Source: Mycobacteroides franklinii (GTDB lineage Bacteria > Actinomycetota > Actinomycetes > Mycobacteriales > Mycobacteriaceae). From it: a stretch of DNA of 64,000 nucleotides. The position numbers and the translations under genes are program-made. The notes under the pieces were generated by a model, which was not told the DNA's origin, did not search any database, and saw only the letters and a program-made list of their open reading frames with translations. How positions within the stretch are numbered: position 1 is the first letter of the stretch; every line of letters starts with the position of its first letter. Below are positions 1 to 7,899 of the stretch, piece after piece. Location of the stretch: positions 186,001 to 250,000 of the forward strand of contig NZ_MAFQ01000007.1 of assembly GCF_002013895.1 (NCBI RefSeq), read 5' to 3'.

Positions 1-776
1 CCTTGCCGCATAGTCGCGCCGTTAATGACCTCAGCCCAAATCCCAAGGTTGGCATCACCGTAATGTTCTACGAGGAGCCTGGGCACCGCCAGATCGCGAA
101 CGGCGGTCGATGGATTGACTTCAGTCGCTGCGCACCGAGGAATGGCCGCTAGCCCGCGTAGCAAGACGTCACCGATAGAAAACTCTTTACCAACTAGCTC
201 TGCTTCAGCAAAGGGTGGTGTGCCTTGGATATAGATGTTTGCCCGAAATCGGCGGTGGTCGATCACGCGTTCGCTCCTGCGTGAGAGGTCGCGGATCGAA
301 TCGAGGTTGATGATCGACACGGCGTTCATCAAGGTGTCCGATTTGATTGCCGCGTCGGTGAACCGACGCCCGGGTTCTCGCGCCAGGATCGGCTCTGCTT
401 CATCTGGACAATCGAGTATTCGCGCGAAGAAGCGCTCGACCGCTCGTACACCCGCCCGCGTCGCCAGGTCTTCGTGTAAGACGACGTGCTGGCGTACCTT
501 GACCTCCAAAACCCGGCTGTGAACATCGAGATTGGTTGTGATCCCGGCAAGTCGATCCTCTTTGAGCAGGACGAAGAAGTTGCTCTTGTGGATCGCTTTC
601 CCATTGCCAGGACGGTATTCGCCGCCAGGTCGGGCCAACGCCCATTCGCGATCGTAGGGAAAACCGCGGCCGGTCTTCAACGCAACTGATGCCACGGTTT
701 GAGGGGAGAGTCCTTTGATGGGGTAAGACGCGAGCTCATAGACAGTAGCCGCAGCCCCGTGGAATTCGGCGGTCAT
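1..776 (-). CDS. MOSC domain protein, 3' end cut by window edge
   Basis: Reading the minus strand from an ATG at 776 gives about 258 codons open to the window edge. The start (VYELASYPIKGL, then DREWALARPGGEY) has the MOSC N-terminal barrel pattern. Near the end, IPRCAATEVNPSTA followed by LGIWAEVINGATMRQ is the MOSC core, with the conserved Cys that takes part in Mo-cofactor or sulfur handling in family members such as the amidoxime reductases (family knowledge). The start overlaps the stop of the upstream hydrolase fragment as ATGA, so the two are probably translationally coupled. Only a few C-terminal residues are missing. Substrate unknown. Confidence 0.85.
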   Translation of the reverse strand, partial: MTAEFHGAAATVYELASYPIKGLSPQTVASVALKTGRGFPYDREWALARPGGEYRPGNGKAIHKSNFFVLLKEDRLAGITTNLDVHSRVLEVKVRQHVVLHEDLATRAGVRAVERFFARILDCPDEAEPILAREPGRRFTDAAIKSDTLMNAVSIINLDSIRDLSRRSERVIDHRRFRANIYIQGTPPFAEAELVGKEFSIGDVLLRGLAAIPRCAATEVNPSTAVRDLAVPRLLVEHYGDANLGIWAEVINGATMRQ

Positions 777-1081
777 GATGCTGTGTCAAGGATGTGTTCC
801 AGTTCCGGCGTGGGTGCCAGCAACCGGTGGATGGCTTTGGCGAGAACTTCGGGTTGGTCGTCGGAGATGAATGCACGTGTGTGCGGGATCAGCTCGACTC
901 GCGCGCCGGTGAGCCGTTTTTGCAGTCGGCGGGCGTGCCGACGGAGGAATATGACGTTGCCCGACGCGCTCCAGGCGATGAGCGTTCGGCCCGTGAATCG
1001 GTGCAATTGCCGTACGGCGGCGATGGCGGCGCGGGGCCGCGCTACCACCACGATTTTCCTGTCCTGCAACGTGTTACTCAT
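773..1081 (-). pseudogene. C-terminal remnant of an alpha/beta hydrolase
   Basis: The 102-residue product matches only the last third of alpha/beta hydrolases: LIAWSASGNVIFLRRHARRL (strand and acid region) and ARVELIPHTRAFISDDQPE (end of the fold). The nucleophile elbow and oxyanion region are absent, so it cannot be a working hydrolase by itself. A good Shine-Dalgarno (GAGGAG) sits 9-10 nt before the ATG, so the short product may still be made; an internal deletion that kept the start is the simplest explanation. It overlaps the MOSC start by 4 nt, and the neighbouring intact hydrolase (1171-2022) is the obvious relative for comparison. Confidence 0.6.
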
Positions 1082-1170
1082 CGTCAGCTTCTCCTCGGGT
1101 CTGGATGCCGGAGCGGCTGGCGGGTATCGGGGCTCCCAGTCCGTTCAGCCGCCCGTGCCAGCTGCGGTGG

Positions 1171-2022
1171 TCAGGTGAAGGCCTTCCTCATTAGCTCGTG
1201 AATGTGCTCGGTGATGGTGTCGGCTTCTTCTTCGAGGGCGAAGTGGCCGGTGTCGAGCAGCACTACGGTCGCGTCGGGCACGTCGTTTTTATAGGCCTGG
1301 GCGCCGGCGGGGATGAAGAACGGGTCGTTTTGCCCCCAGATCGCAAGCAAGGCGGGTTGGCGTTCCCGCAGCCAGGCCTGCCAGTGGGGGTAGCGGGGCG
1401 GGTTGTTCTGGTAGTCCCACAGCAGGGCTTTCATGTAGTCGGCACGCCCGGGCAGGTCCAACACGCGCTGGTCGTCAAAGGCGTGTGCGGGGTCGATGTG
1501 CTCGGGATCGCGGGCACCGGCCTGCCATTGCATCTGGGTGCCGGGCAGGCTGACGAACTCGTCGACGGCGGGCTGGCCGGCGTCGCGGTCTTCCCACCAG
1601 TTGGCGAGCGCGGCGACGCCGGGTCCGAAGCCGTCGGTGTAGGCGTTGGCGTTTTGGGTGATGATCGCCGCCACCCGCTGGTCATGCTCGAGGGCGATGC
1701 GGAAGCCGACCGGGGCGCCGAAGTCGAACATGTAGATGGCGTAGTCCTTAATGGCGAGCGCGTCGATCGTCTTACCGGTGACCTCGGCGAGCCGGTCGAA
1801 CGTGGGGGATTGGGGCAGCGGGTCTGACTGCCCGAAGCCGGGGTAGTCGATGGCCACGGTGTGCCATTGCTCGGCGAGTCGGTCGATCAGGCGGACGTAG
1901 GCGCGGGTACTCGACGGGTAGCCGGGCAGCAGCACCAGCGTCGGCCGGTCGCGGTCGCCGGCTTCGCGGACGAAGACATGCAGATGGTCGATGGTCAGGC
2001 TGTGGTGACGGATGGCGGGCAT
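1171..2022 (-). CDS. alpha/beta hydrolase with Asp nucleophile
   Basis: A 283-residue alpha/beta hydrolase. LLPGYPSS (about residues 31-38) is the oxyanion-hole segment; the elbow YMFDFGAPVG places an Asp at about residue 100 where serine hydrolases have Ser, as in haloalkane dehalogenases and epoxide hydrolases; IWGQNDPFF and LLDTGHFAL supply the acid and His. The ATG at 2022 was chosen over an upstream TTG because GAGGAG lies 10 nt before it. The stop of the upstream membrane-protein gene overlaps this ribosome-binding site, so the two form an operon, perhaps under the divergent CGNR regulator. Substrate not predictable. Confidence 0.85.
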   Translation of the reverse strand: MPAIRHHSLTIDHLHVFVREAGDRDRPTLVLLPGYPSSTRAYVRLIDRLAEQWHTVAIDYPGFGQSDPLPQSPTFDRLAEVTGKTIDALAIKDYAIYMFDFGAPVGFRIALEHDQRVAAIITQNANAYTDGFGPGVAALANWWEDRDAGQPAVDEFVSLPGTQMQWQAGARDPEHIDPAHAFDDQRVLDLPGRADYMKALLWDYQNNPPRYPHWQAWLRERQPALLAIWGQNDPFFIPAGAQAYKNDVPDATVVLLDTGHFALEEEADTITEHIHELMRKAFT

Positions 2023-2036
2023 GAAAACGATACTCC

Positions 2037-2582
2037 TCAACGGTGGTTGCGGGTGGATGGGAACTGGGCGAGGTCAGCGGCGCGGCGACGGACGAAGACG
2101 AACAGAATCACGGCGATCGGCAATCCGACCAGCAGCGCGTGATCGACGAGGAAGGCCAGGTAGTAGCCACTTAAGAACGTTTCGCCGGCTGCGTGGCCTA
2201 ACGGCAAGACCACGGTGTTCATGAACACCCAGATCGCTGCACCGTAGGCCGCTCCAATGGCGGTGGCTATCGGCAGGGTGTGCACCCGGGGTGCGATGAC
2301 CAGCGCGTAGAAGAAAGTGAACACTGCCGCCAGCGCCAGGTGGATGGCGAACCCCAGCGCCGCGACGCCGATCCCGGCGCGGCCGGTGGTGAATGCGGAC
2401 TCGCCGAGCAGGCCGCTGGCGATGTACTGCAACAGTGTCTCGAAGTTGAACCGGCGGGCGATCAGCACGTACGCGATGAACGCGAACGCGGCATCGCCGA
2501 CCGCGGCGACCAGCGTGGCCGCCACGACGCCAGGCCAGGTCCACCCCCGAGCGCGGGTAACGAATGGTGGGTCGACGGTCAT
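2037..2582 (-). CDS. four-helix integral membrane protein
   Basis: A 181-residue protein with four hydrophobic helices (roughly residues 14-39, 75-101, 109-133 and 145-168) and an Arg-rich cytoplasmic tail. The ATG at 2582 has GAGGAG 6 nt upstream, better than upstream candidates. I recognise no catalytic motif. It is the first gene of an operon with the Asp-nucleophile hydrolase (the stop overlaps that gene's Shine-Dalgarno) and is divergent from a CGNR-type regulator; an inverted repeat lies in the shared promoter region. A transport or membrane-modifying role is possible but not shown. Confidence 0.75.
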   Translation of the reverse strand: MTVDPPFVTRARGWTWPGVVAATLVAAVGDAAFAFIAYVLIARRFNFETLLQYIASGLLGESAFTTGRAGIGVAALGFAIHLALAAVFTFFYALVIAPRVHTLPIATAIGAAYGAAIWVFMNTVVLPLGHAAGETFLSGYYLAFLVDHALLVGLPIAVILFVFVRRRAADLAQFPSTRNHR

Positions 2583-2620
2583 GACAGGACTCCTCAACGG
2601 TCGGTGATCAGCAGACCATG

Positions 2621-2651
2621 CTAATGCATAGCTCGAAGGGTAGCGCATTAG
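2621..2651. promoter_or_regulatory. inverted repeat, candidate operator
   Basis: CTAATGC (2621-2627) and GCATTAG (2645-2651) form perfect 7-bp arms in the divergent promoter region of the membrane protein/hydrolase operon and the CGNR regulator gene. The position suggests an operator for the CGNR protein; this is inference. Confidence 0.4.
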
Positions 2652-2747
2652 GTCATTGAAGGCAACCGTGGTCATCGGGCTCTCAACAGGTATTCCGCAT
2701 GATCAGAGAGCAACGGTTGCGCGTCGCCACACGCTTAAAATGGCGAC

Positions 2748-3356
2748 GTGAGGATCCAGACGGGACCGACATTGGAGGCGCTGCAACAGGCGGGCTTTCC
2801 GATGGGCGGCGAACCGTCGATATCGGTCGACCTCGCCGATACACTGGTCACGGTCACCCAACCGGCCACCGACTTGTTGTCCGATCCCGACCAGCTGCGC
2901 CGGTGGTGGCAGCTGCAGGAGTCGCGACTGCCTCCCGGTGCGCCTATCCCCGATCCCACCGCCACCCGCCGGCTACGCCACGCCGTTCGCGACGCGTTCG
3001 ACGCCCACCTTGAGCACCGCGTGCCGCCAACCGAGTCGCTGGATGACATCAACGCCGCCGCCGCGGCGGCACCCGTTAGCACACGGTTGGACCTAATCGC
3101 CACCGAGCTGCAGCGCAGCGTGCGTTGGCATGTCGAATACGGCGGAAACCCCGCGCTCGCGGCCACCGCCACCGACGCCATAACCGTACTCACCGATCCC
3201 CGCTACCGCGACCAGTTGCGACGCTGCGCCAACCCGGATTGCTCCATGCTCTTTCTGGCCACCAATCCGCGCCGCAGCTGGTGCACCGCCAACATCTGCG
3301 GCAACCGGGCCCGCGTCGCTCGCCACTACCACCGCCGCACCCACACCACCGGCTAG
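2748..3356 (+). CDS. CGNR zinc-finger transcriptional regulator
   Basis: A 202-residue protein with an N-terminal ABATE-like region and a C-terminal CGNR zinc finger: CANPDCSMLF, then WCTANICGNRARVARHYHRR, giving four Cys ligands and the CGNR signature. Family members are putative DNA-binding regulators. The GTG start is 6 nt after TAAAAT (2736-2741), so a leaderless transcript is likely; no Shine-Dalgarno is seen. It is divergent from the membrane protein/hydrolase operon, its probable target. A second CGNR regulator with its own divergent cassette lies at 14591. Confidence 0.85.
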   Translation: MRIQTGPTLEALQQAGFPMGGEPSISVDLADTLVTVTQPATDLLSDPDQLRRWWQLQESRLPPGAPIPDPTATRRLRHAVRDAFDAHLEHRVPPTESLDDINAAAAAAPVSTRLDLIATELQRSVRWHVEYGGNPALAATATDAITVLTDPRYRDQLRRCANPDCSMLFLATNPRRSWCTANICGNRARVARHYHRRTHTTG

Positions 3357-3721
3357 CCCGGCGGTCTAACCTTCGTGGCGGAAGACCGCCAGTAAGAGGG
3401 TAGATTCTCAACTTGCGAGCAACCTCAGATCTCTGTGCCTTTTCAGGCCGTAAAAATCGACATAATGGCTGGTAAAAGTGTCGGCGAGGGTATGGGGTGT
3501 TGTTTGAGACATGTGAGGTGTCCCGCTTGAGTGGGTCGATTTCAGGGCTGGCGAGCGGGGCTGATGGACGTGAGCCAAGTGCTGGCTCTGCAAATCGGAT
3601 CTCAGCGCGTTCCAGCCGAAGTGGCGGCTCCCGGTAGCCGTGCAGGGCAGCGAACAGGGCACTGAGGCGCCAGATGAACGCACACCAGATCGCGTAGTTA
3701 TTCGTAGTATATTGTAGGTGT
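3357..3721. other. intergenic stretch with toxin-antitoxin promoter
   Basis: No convincing gene. A 91-codon minus-strand frame (3408-3683) has no recognisable domain and poor codon character. At the right end TATTGT (3710-3715) lies 6 nt before the ATG at 3722, a leaderless promoter layout. GTAGT occurs twice there (3694-3698 and 3704-3708), which could be part of an autoregulatory operator. Confidence 0.4.
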
Positions 3722-4027
3722 ATGCTAGTTGACTGGAGCAAGCGGGCCGACTACATCGGCGAGCGGCACGGCATCTCTCCGGTCTGGGCGGACGCAGCGG
3801 TCAACGACCGTCACGCCGTCTGGCAAGCGCCCGACCCCGCGAGTCGGTCGGGCCTGTCGGTTCGGGTAATCGGCTATTCGCCGGCAGCGCGGGCGGTACT
3901 GACCGTGATCTTGATATCCGCCGATGCCGACCCTGATGAGCGCCCGGATGGCGATTGGTGGGGCAGCAATGCCTGGGTATCGAATCAACAGGATAAGAGC
4001 CTCTACAGTGAGGAGCAGCAAGAATGA
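3722..4027 (+). CDS. BrnT-like toxin of a type II toxin-antitoxin pair
   Basis: A 101-residue protein. The start DWSKRADYIGERHGI followed by a VRVIGYSPAARAVLTVILI strand resembles BrnT/RelE-fold toxins, in which a D-W/x-K-N..HGI opening precedes a small beta-sheet RNase (family knowledge). It overlaps the next gene by 4 nt (ATGA), and that gene encodes a ribbon-helix-helix-like protein, the usual toxin-first order for BrnT/BrnA. Catalytic residues cannot be assigned with confidence. It probably starts leaderless after TATTGT. It could instead be an inactive relative. Confidence 0.6.
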   Translation: MLVDWSKRADYIGERHGISPVWADAAVNDRHAVWQAPDPASRSGLSVRVIGYSPAARAVLTVILISADADPDERPDGDWWGSNAWVSNQQDKSLYSEEQQE

Positions 4028-4332
4028 GCAGGATTGATGATTTGCTCGCCGACGAAGGCGCACGCGCGGAGGCCTACTCGGGAGGCCCGGTGCCTGAGCA
4101 TGTCACCGTAAGCCGTCCGAATCTTGGCCGCCAGACTGTGGTTTCGGTGCGCTTGGCTGCCGATGAGCATGAGCGGCTGAGCCAGGCTGCTCGTAAAGCG
4201 GGACTGTCACTGTCGACCCTTATCCGGGTATGGGTCGTTGATCGACTCCACGCCGAAGATCATGGGGATTCAGGAACCGTCGCCGAACGTCTGGCACGGC
4301 TCGAGCGCGAAGTATTCAGGCGCCCCGCGTAA
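4024..4332 (+). CDS. ribbon-helix-helix-like antitoxin
   Basis: A 102-residue protein. The centre (TVVSVRLAADEHERLSQAAR, then KAGLSLSTLIRVWVVDRL) reads as a beta strand followed by two helices, the CopG/BrnA type of DNA-binding fold. The N-terminal third is likely the flexible toxin-neutralising or linker part, although in many antitoxins the order is reversed. It overlaps the toxin gene by ATGA. Autoregulation of the pair is expected for this class. Confidence 0.6.
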   Translation: MSRIDDLLADEGARAEAYSGGPVPEHVTVSRPNLGRQTVVSVRLAADEHERLSQAARKAGLSLSTLIRVWVVDRLHAEDHGDSGTVAERLARLEREVFRRPA

Positions 4333-4444
4333 ACACCGCAGGGTGCAAGCCAAAGCCGGCAAGAGTGCGCCGTTAATCGCCATCGCTCTTCACGAGAAAC
4401 GGCGCGTCTGTCCGGCGTAACCCTCGCGGCCGAGTACCGCCCCG

Positions 4445-4933
4445 ATGGGGGTAGATTGCGGATTTGTCTCCAATGACGTGCACGTGCATCCCCCGTCAGC
4501 GTTGACGGTGACTGAGACTGATATCGGTAAGGAAGTCGACCGCGCCTTGAAGGCCGCGTGGAATGTCCCTGACATGGTCCAAGCCGAGATCACCGGACAC
4601 CATGTGACGTTGACCGGTCAGGTGCAATGGGATTTTCAGCGTCAAGCCGCCGAGCACGCCATTGAGCATCTTCGGGGCGTGTACTCGGTGACTAACAGGA
4701 TCTCGCTGGCTGCCCGGGCGGCCGCTCACGACACCGCACAACGTATCAAGAACGCGATCATTCGCAGCGCTCAACTGGACGCGGCCACCATCAATGTCGA
4801 CGCCTCGGGTAACAAGGTCACCCTGACGGGCACCGTGCGGTCCTGGGCCGAAAAACGGCAAGCAGAATCAGCGGCGTGGTCATCACGGCACGTCACCCAT
4901 GTCGACAACAAGATCACAGTGCTGGGGCTTTGA
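4445..4933 (+). CDS. BON domain protein, probably 5'-truncated
   Basis: A 162-residue product with two BON domains: about residues 26-89 (ends GVYSVTNRISL) and 95-162 (KVTLTGTVRSWAEKRQAES, then VTHVDNKITV). Related bacterial proteins of about 215 residues usually carry three BON domains; the first seems missing here, and the first 20 or so residues match nothing I know. BON domains are thought to bind membranes or polysaccharide and are common in stress-induced proteins. The flanking ATPase fragment and hydrolase remnant support decay of this region. It may still be expressed. Confidence 0.65.
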   Translation: MGVDCGFVSNDVHVHPPSALTVTETDIGKEVDRALKAAWNVPDMVQAEITGHHVTLTGQVQWDFQRQAAEHAIEHLRGVYSVTNRISLAARAAAHDTAQRIKNAIIRSAQLDAATINVDASGNKVTLTGTVRSWAEKRQAESAAWSSRHVTHVDNKITVLGL

Positions 4934-4944
4934 CCAACCATCCA

Positions 4945-4984
4945 GACTGCCGGATAGGTCCCATTACAGGCTTGTCCGGCAGTC
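4945..4984 (+). terminator. hairpin after BON gene
   Basis: GACTGCCGGA (4945-4954) and TCCGGCAGTC (4975-4984) are perfect 10-bp arms around a 20-nt loop, starting 11 nt after the BON gene stop. There is no T-run, as is common for mycobacterial terminators. Confidence 0.5.
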
Positions 4985-5584
4985 ACTTTAGGCTCTTAAA
5001 ACCTTGGCGATAAATCCGCTGTTACGTCAGCAAATGACTTCTTCATGCCCAGATCCGCGGACGGGAGAGCGCTTCGTGTTCCAGAGTGGAAAGGAGCGCT
5101 TCAGCGCCGGAATTATCAAAACACGACCGCATCCCGCCCCATCGAATGGCGAACACCCAACCGCAGACACAATGATGCGAAAGTGGTTGCGGTGTGTAGG
5201 TTGATTCGCGATCAGAATGGTATCTCCAGGCGGCGAACGCGTGCAGTTGACGTCCAGGACGATGTCGGTTGTCGGCGCAATGCGATTGTCGTGGAACGCT
5301 TATCTACATGACGGTGAGCAACGGGTTTAGGGGGGCGGTGGGTCGTGGCAGTCTGCCAGCCGTGGAGTATCGATAAGTGATGGCCGTACGGTTTGGTACG
5401 AAGCTACCGTCAGTCGGCGACGGCTCGGGATCGGTTGTGTGTCCTTCAGCGATCAGTCGGTGACGAAAGTCCCTCTTCCCCCGGTCGCCGCCCGAGCAAG
5501 CTGCGATTACTGCGGCGCGACGGCACCGTGATGGCCCTGAATGCCGTTGCAGCCAAAACTTACATCTCTTCAAGGGAGTAGGGC
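4985..5584. other. 600 nt without a recognisable gene
   Basis: Short frames exist on both strands (for example 5045-5311 plus and 5304-5825 minus) but none shows a domain, a good ribosome-binding site or the codon pattern of the neighbours. The last 20 nt hold a Shine-Dalgarno-like GGGAG for the gene at 5585. The stretch is probably debris of the accessory region plus the promoter of the lipoprotein gene. Confidence 0.4.
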
Positions 5585-6736
5585 ATGAAGTTGCGGTGGA
5601 TACCTCCGACCGTGGCGGTGATGTCGCTGATCGCCAGCCTGGTGATAGCGGTCTCGTGCGGTCGAACCGACACCAATTGTCCGAATGGAGAGCAGTGCAC
5701 GTCGGAGAAGAACGCCCCAGGTGTGGGGGTAGCACCCGCGGACAATAGAAAGCGCGCGGGTCGATTAGTCGATGCCGTAGAACGATGCAAGTACGACATC
5801 GAACACAGTGACCCTCCACAGACAAAATGCGATGTGTTCGTCACATGGGATAACAATCGCAAGATCTCCTATCAAGACGCTCAGGAAGAAGCAAAAATAC
5901 TGCAGCGCAAATCATTGGTGGACGCCATCAATGCTGCCGCCCAGCCGCCGACCCAAGGAATTTGCAAACCCCAACTGGCATGTAACTATTACCTAGGTCA
6001 ACTCGGAATCATATTGGATATTCCATACTTCCGAGAAAATCGGTATACGGCCGATCAGATGAACAGCTTCCTCAACGAAGCATCAATTGCGGGAAAGTCG
6101 GGTAATTGGCTCAAAGTTGGCGAAGGAATCGAACCCGGATCGGGGGTGCAAACACTCGCAAACGAGGGTCGATTCATCGTTGCGTCGTCGCACAGCATAC
6201 CGGGCGTAGGTTCCCAAGGCGCGCCGCCGTGTGATCCTCAAGCCGACGTGCAAGCCCACGGTGAATCCCTCACCTGTCACGGGCACGTTGCGATTGCCGC
6301 CCCGGATTACCTCGATAAAGAGTCGGACCCAGACCTCGCGGGCCGTCGCGGTCCCTGGATTCGATATGCCATATTGAACGGCACACCGCACACGGCGAAG
6401 AGCACCCGAACGAGCAAGACATTCGGTCCTAGTGTTACTCCTCCAATTTGGGTCGAATACATAGGTAAGGATTGGCACGCGCCGGTCAAAGAATTTAAGC
6501 CGCCCTGCGTTGATTTGGATGGTGACGGTAAATGCGACAACTTACCCAGCGGCGGACCAAACCCGCCAAAACCGACACCCGTGTGTGTTGCGTGTGACCA
6601 GGGTTATCACTGCGAACACAACCCAGAGCGATGCGTGAGAGACTCGACCACTCCGGTGGTTACCACGCCACCGATATCTACACCTCCCAGCGTATCGACG
6701 ACCACGACGACCACAACTCCCCAAGAACATGCCTGA
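5585..6736 (+). CDS. secreted lipoprotein with possible Cys-His hydrolase domain
   Basis: A 383-residue protein with a signal peptide ending in a lipobox-like AVSC (Cys25). A central domain has CNYYLGQLGI (Cys133) and GHVAIAAP (His234), a pairing with intervening ANEGRFIVAS reminiscent of papain-like NlpC/P60 or amidase-effector folds that cut peptidoglycan; this is inference. Next come a DLDGDGKCD calcium-loop-like motif (310-318), a Cys-rich segment (334-350) and a Thr/Pro tail. Base composition is visibly more AT-rich than its neighbours, suggesting transfer. GGGAG upstream of the ATG serves as Shine-Dalgarno. Not recognised by name. Confidence 0.65.
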   Translation: MKLRWIPPTVAVMSLIASLVIAVSCGRTDTNCPNGEQCTSEKNAPGVGVAPADNRKRAGRLVDAVERCKYDIEHSDPPQTKCDVFVTWDNNRKISYQDAQEEAKILQRKSLVDAINAAAQPPTQGICKPQLACNYYLGQLGIILDIPYFRENRYTADQMNSFLNEASIAGKSGNWLKVGEGIEPGSGVQTLANEGRFIVASSHSIPGVGSQGAPPCDPQADVQAHGESLTCHGHVAIAAPDYLDKESDPDLAGRRGPWIRYAILNGTPHTAKSTRTSKTFGPSVTPPIWVEYIGKDWHAPVKEFKPPCVDLDGDGKCDNLPSGGPNPPKPTPVCVACDQGYHCEHNPERCVRDSTTPVVTTPPISTPPSVSTTTTTTTPQEHA

Positions 6737-6787
6737 TCTGCGGCGCTGTCATACCTTCGCCCCTGTTCACTGTCCTTGGATGCCAAG

Positions 6788-7175
6788 GACGTTGCTGTCA
6801 TGACGAAGGCGGCCGGATCGGCTACTACTGGGTGGGTCGAGCAGTTGAAGCGCTGGGTTAGGCCCGCCCTGGTAGTTCTCACCGTCGGTACGTTGGCCGC
6901 CGGGCGCAGCCGCCTGGTTGGCCGGGTCGTCCCCGGTGGCCGACAAGTGTTGGGCGGTGGGAACAATGATCGCCATCGTGCCGGCATGGGTCTGGTACTG
7001 GCCGCGCTGCGCCGCCGCCATGCCGGGATTGACCCATCGCGGTCTTGTCTCTCGTCGGCACCCTGCTGGTGCATGAATATCGCTGGGCGTTGATTGCGGT
7101 GATGCTCGCCGGAGGCCGAGCGCTGGAGGCGGCAGCCGAGCAACGGGCCTCTCGCGACCGGCGGGTATCAAATCG
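6788..7175 (+). pseudogene. frameshifted N-terminal fragment of a cation-transporting P-type ATPase
   Basis: Pieces in different frames line up as one protein: RWVRPALVVLTVGTLAAG; then AGSSPVADKCWAVGTMIAI; then LVLAALRRRHAGID; then IAVLSLVGTLLVHEY and ALIAVMLAGGRALEAAAEQR. Together they read as the first membrane helices of a heavy-metal or cation P-type ATPase, needing at least three frameshifts. The actuator, phosphorylation (DKTGT) and nucleotide-binding parts are absent. The fragment ends about 240 nt before clgR. The stretch from its end to 7415 holds only the clgR promoter. Confidence 0.7.
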
Positions 7176-7336
7176 AGGAGCTCGGTCGCCCGGACACTCC
7201 CTGACTGTTCTCACACAAGACAACCGTTTGAGAAGACGACATACTGACGACGTATCAATGAGAAAACGACGATTTTGGTGAGAACCTGCGCGACGACTGA
7301 CTGAGGTGTCTGTCACCCAAAAACTTCCGGGAACCT

Positions 7337-7348
7337 CCGCGAGCGCGG
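7337..7348. promoter_or_regulatory. short palindrome upstream of clgR
   Basis: CCGCG and CGCGG arms around AG lie about 70 nt before the clgR start. ClgR proteins autoregulate in relatives, so this could be an operator, but the motif is short and GC-rich. Confidence 0.25.
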
Positions 7349-7415
7349 CAACGTTGAGCAAGGCAGACTCAACTACTACGCGGTATGGACGCGGACGGAC
7401 GTTAAGGAGAAGGAC

Positions 7416-7766
7416 ATGGCGCTGTTGCTTCGAGAAGCCATCGGCGACACCCTGCGGAGCGCACGTTCCGGGCAGGGCAAGACGCTGCGGGAGGTGTCGG
7501 ACACCGCGCGGGTCAGCCTCGGTTACCTGTCCGAGGTAGAACGCGGTCGGAAGGAAGCCTCCAGCGAGCTGCTGGCGGCGATCTGCGGCGCGCTCGAGGT
7601 CCCGCTCTCGCAGGTGTTGTCCGAGGTCAGCGTGAGACTGGCGCGGCGCGAGGCTCCGGCCGCGGTTCCGCAGCCCGCGGCGACGTCGGCGGCCGGTTCC
7701 CTGGGTGGGATCGACGTCGCCACCAAGGTGGTCATTCCCCAGGTTCGCGCAATGGCGGCCGCCTAA
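7416..7766 (+). CDS. clgR: ClgR, XRE-family stress regulator
   Basis: A 116-residue protein with a Cro/CI helix-turn-helix at about residues 8-65 ([22 protein letters not shown] is the DNA-contact region) and a short Ala-rich tail. ClgR activates clp protease genes and, in M. tuberculosis, its own operon with pspA and the Rv2743c/Rv2742c genes in response to envelope stress (established). AAGGAGAAG precedes the ATG. The same order, clgR then pspA then pspM, is kept here. Upstream lies the decayed accessory region rather than the pgsA gene often seen next to clgR. Confidence 0.95.
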   Translation: MALLLREAIGDTLRSARSGQGKTLREVSDTARVSLGYLSEVERGRKEASSELLAAICGALEVPLSQVLSEVSVRLARREAPAAVPQPAATSAAGSLGGIDVATKVVIPQVRAMAAA

Positions 7767-7793
7767 CTACTGTGGCGGTCGCATTGTTTTGCG

Positions 7794-7808
7794 CCCCCCG
7801 TAGGGGGT
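7794..7808 (+). terminator. C-run/G-run hairpin between clgR and pspA
   Basis: CCCCC (7795-7799), GTA, GGGGG (7803-7807) form a short stem about 30 nt after the clgR stop. It might act as an attenuator, lowering or separating pspA transcription. Confidence 0.35.
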
Positions 7809-7899
7809 GTGGGGATCGACGTGCAACAGATAAGTTGGGACCCACGCAGTCGTAGGCAGCGACGACTACCGGCATCCAAGCAGAAGGCGGATCGATCCC

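Noticed and set aside
3408..3683. 91-codon minus-strand frame upstream of the toxin gene
   Set aside because: No domain, no ribosome-binding site, and codon use unlike the neighbours.
5045..5311. 88-codon plus-strand frame
   Set aside because: Arg-rich random-looking product, overlapping frames on both strands, no start signal.
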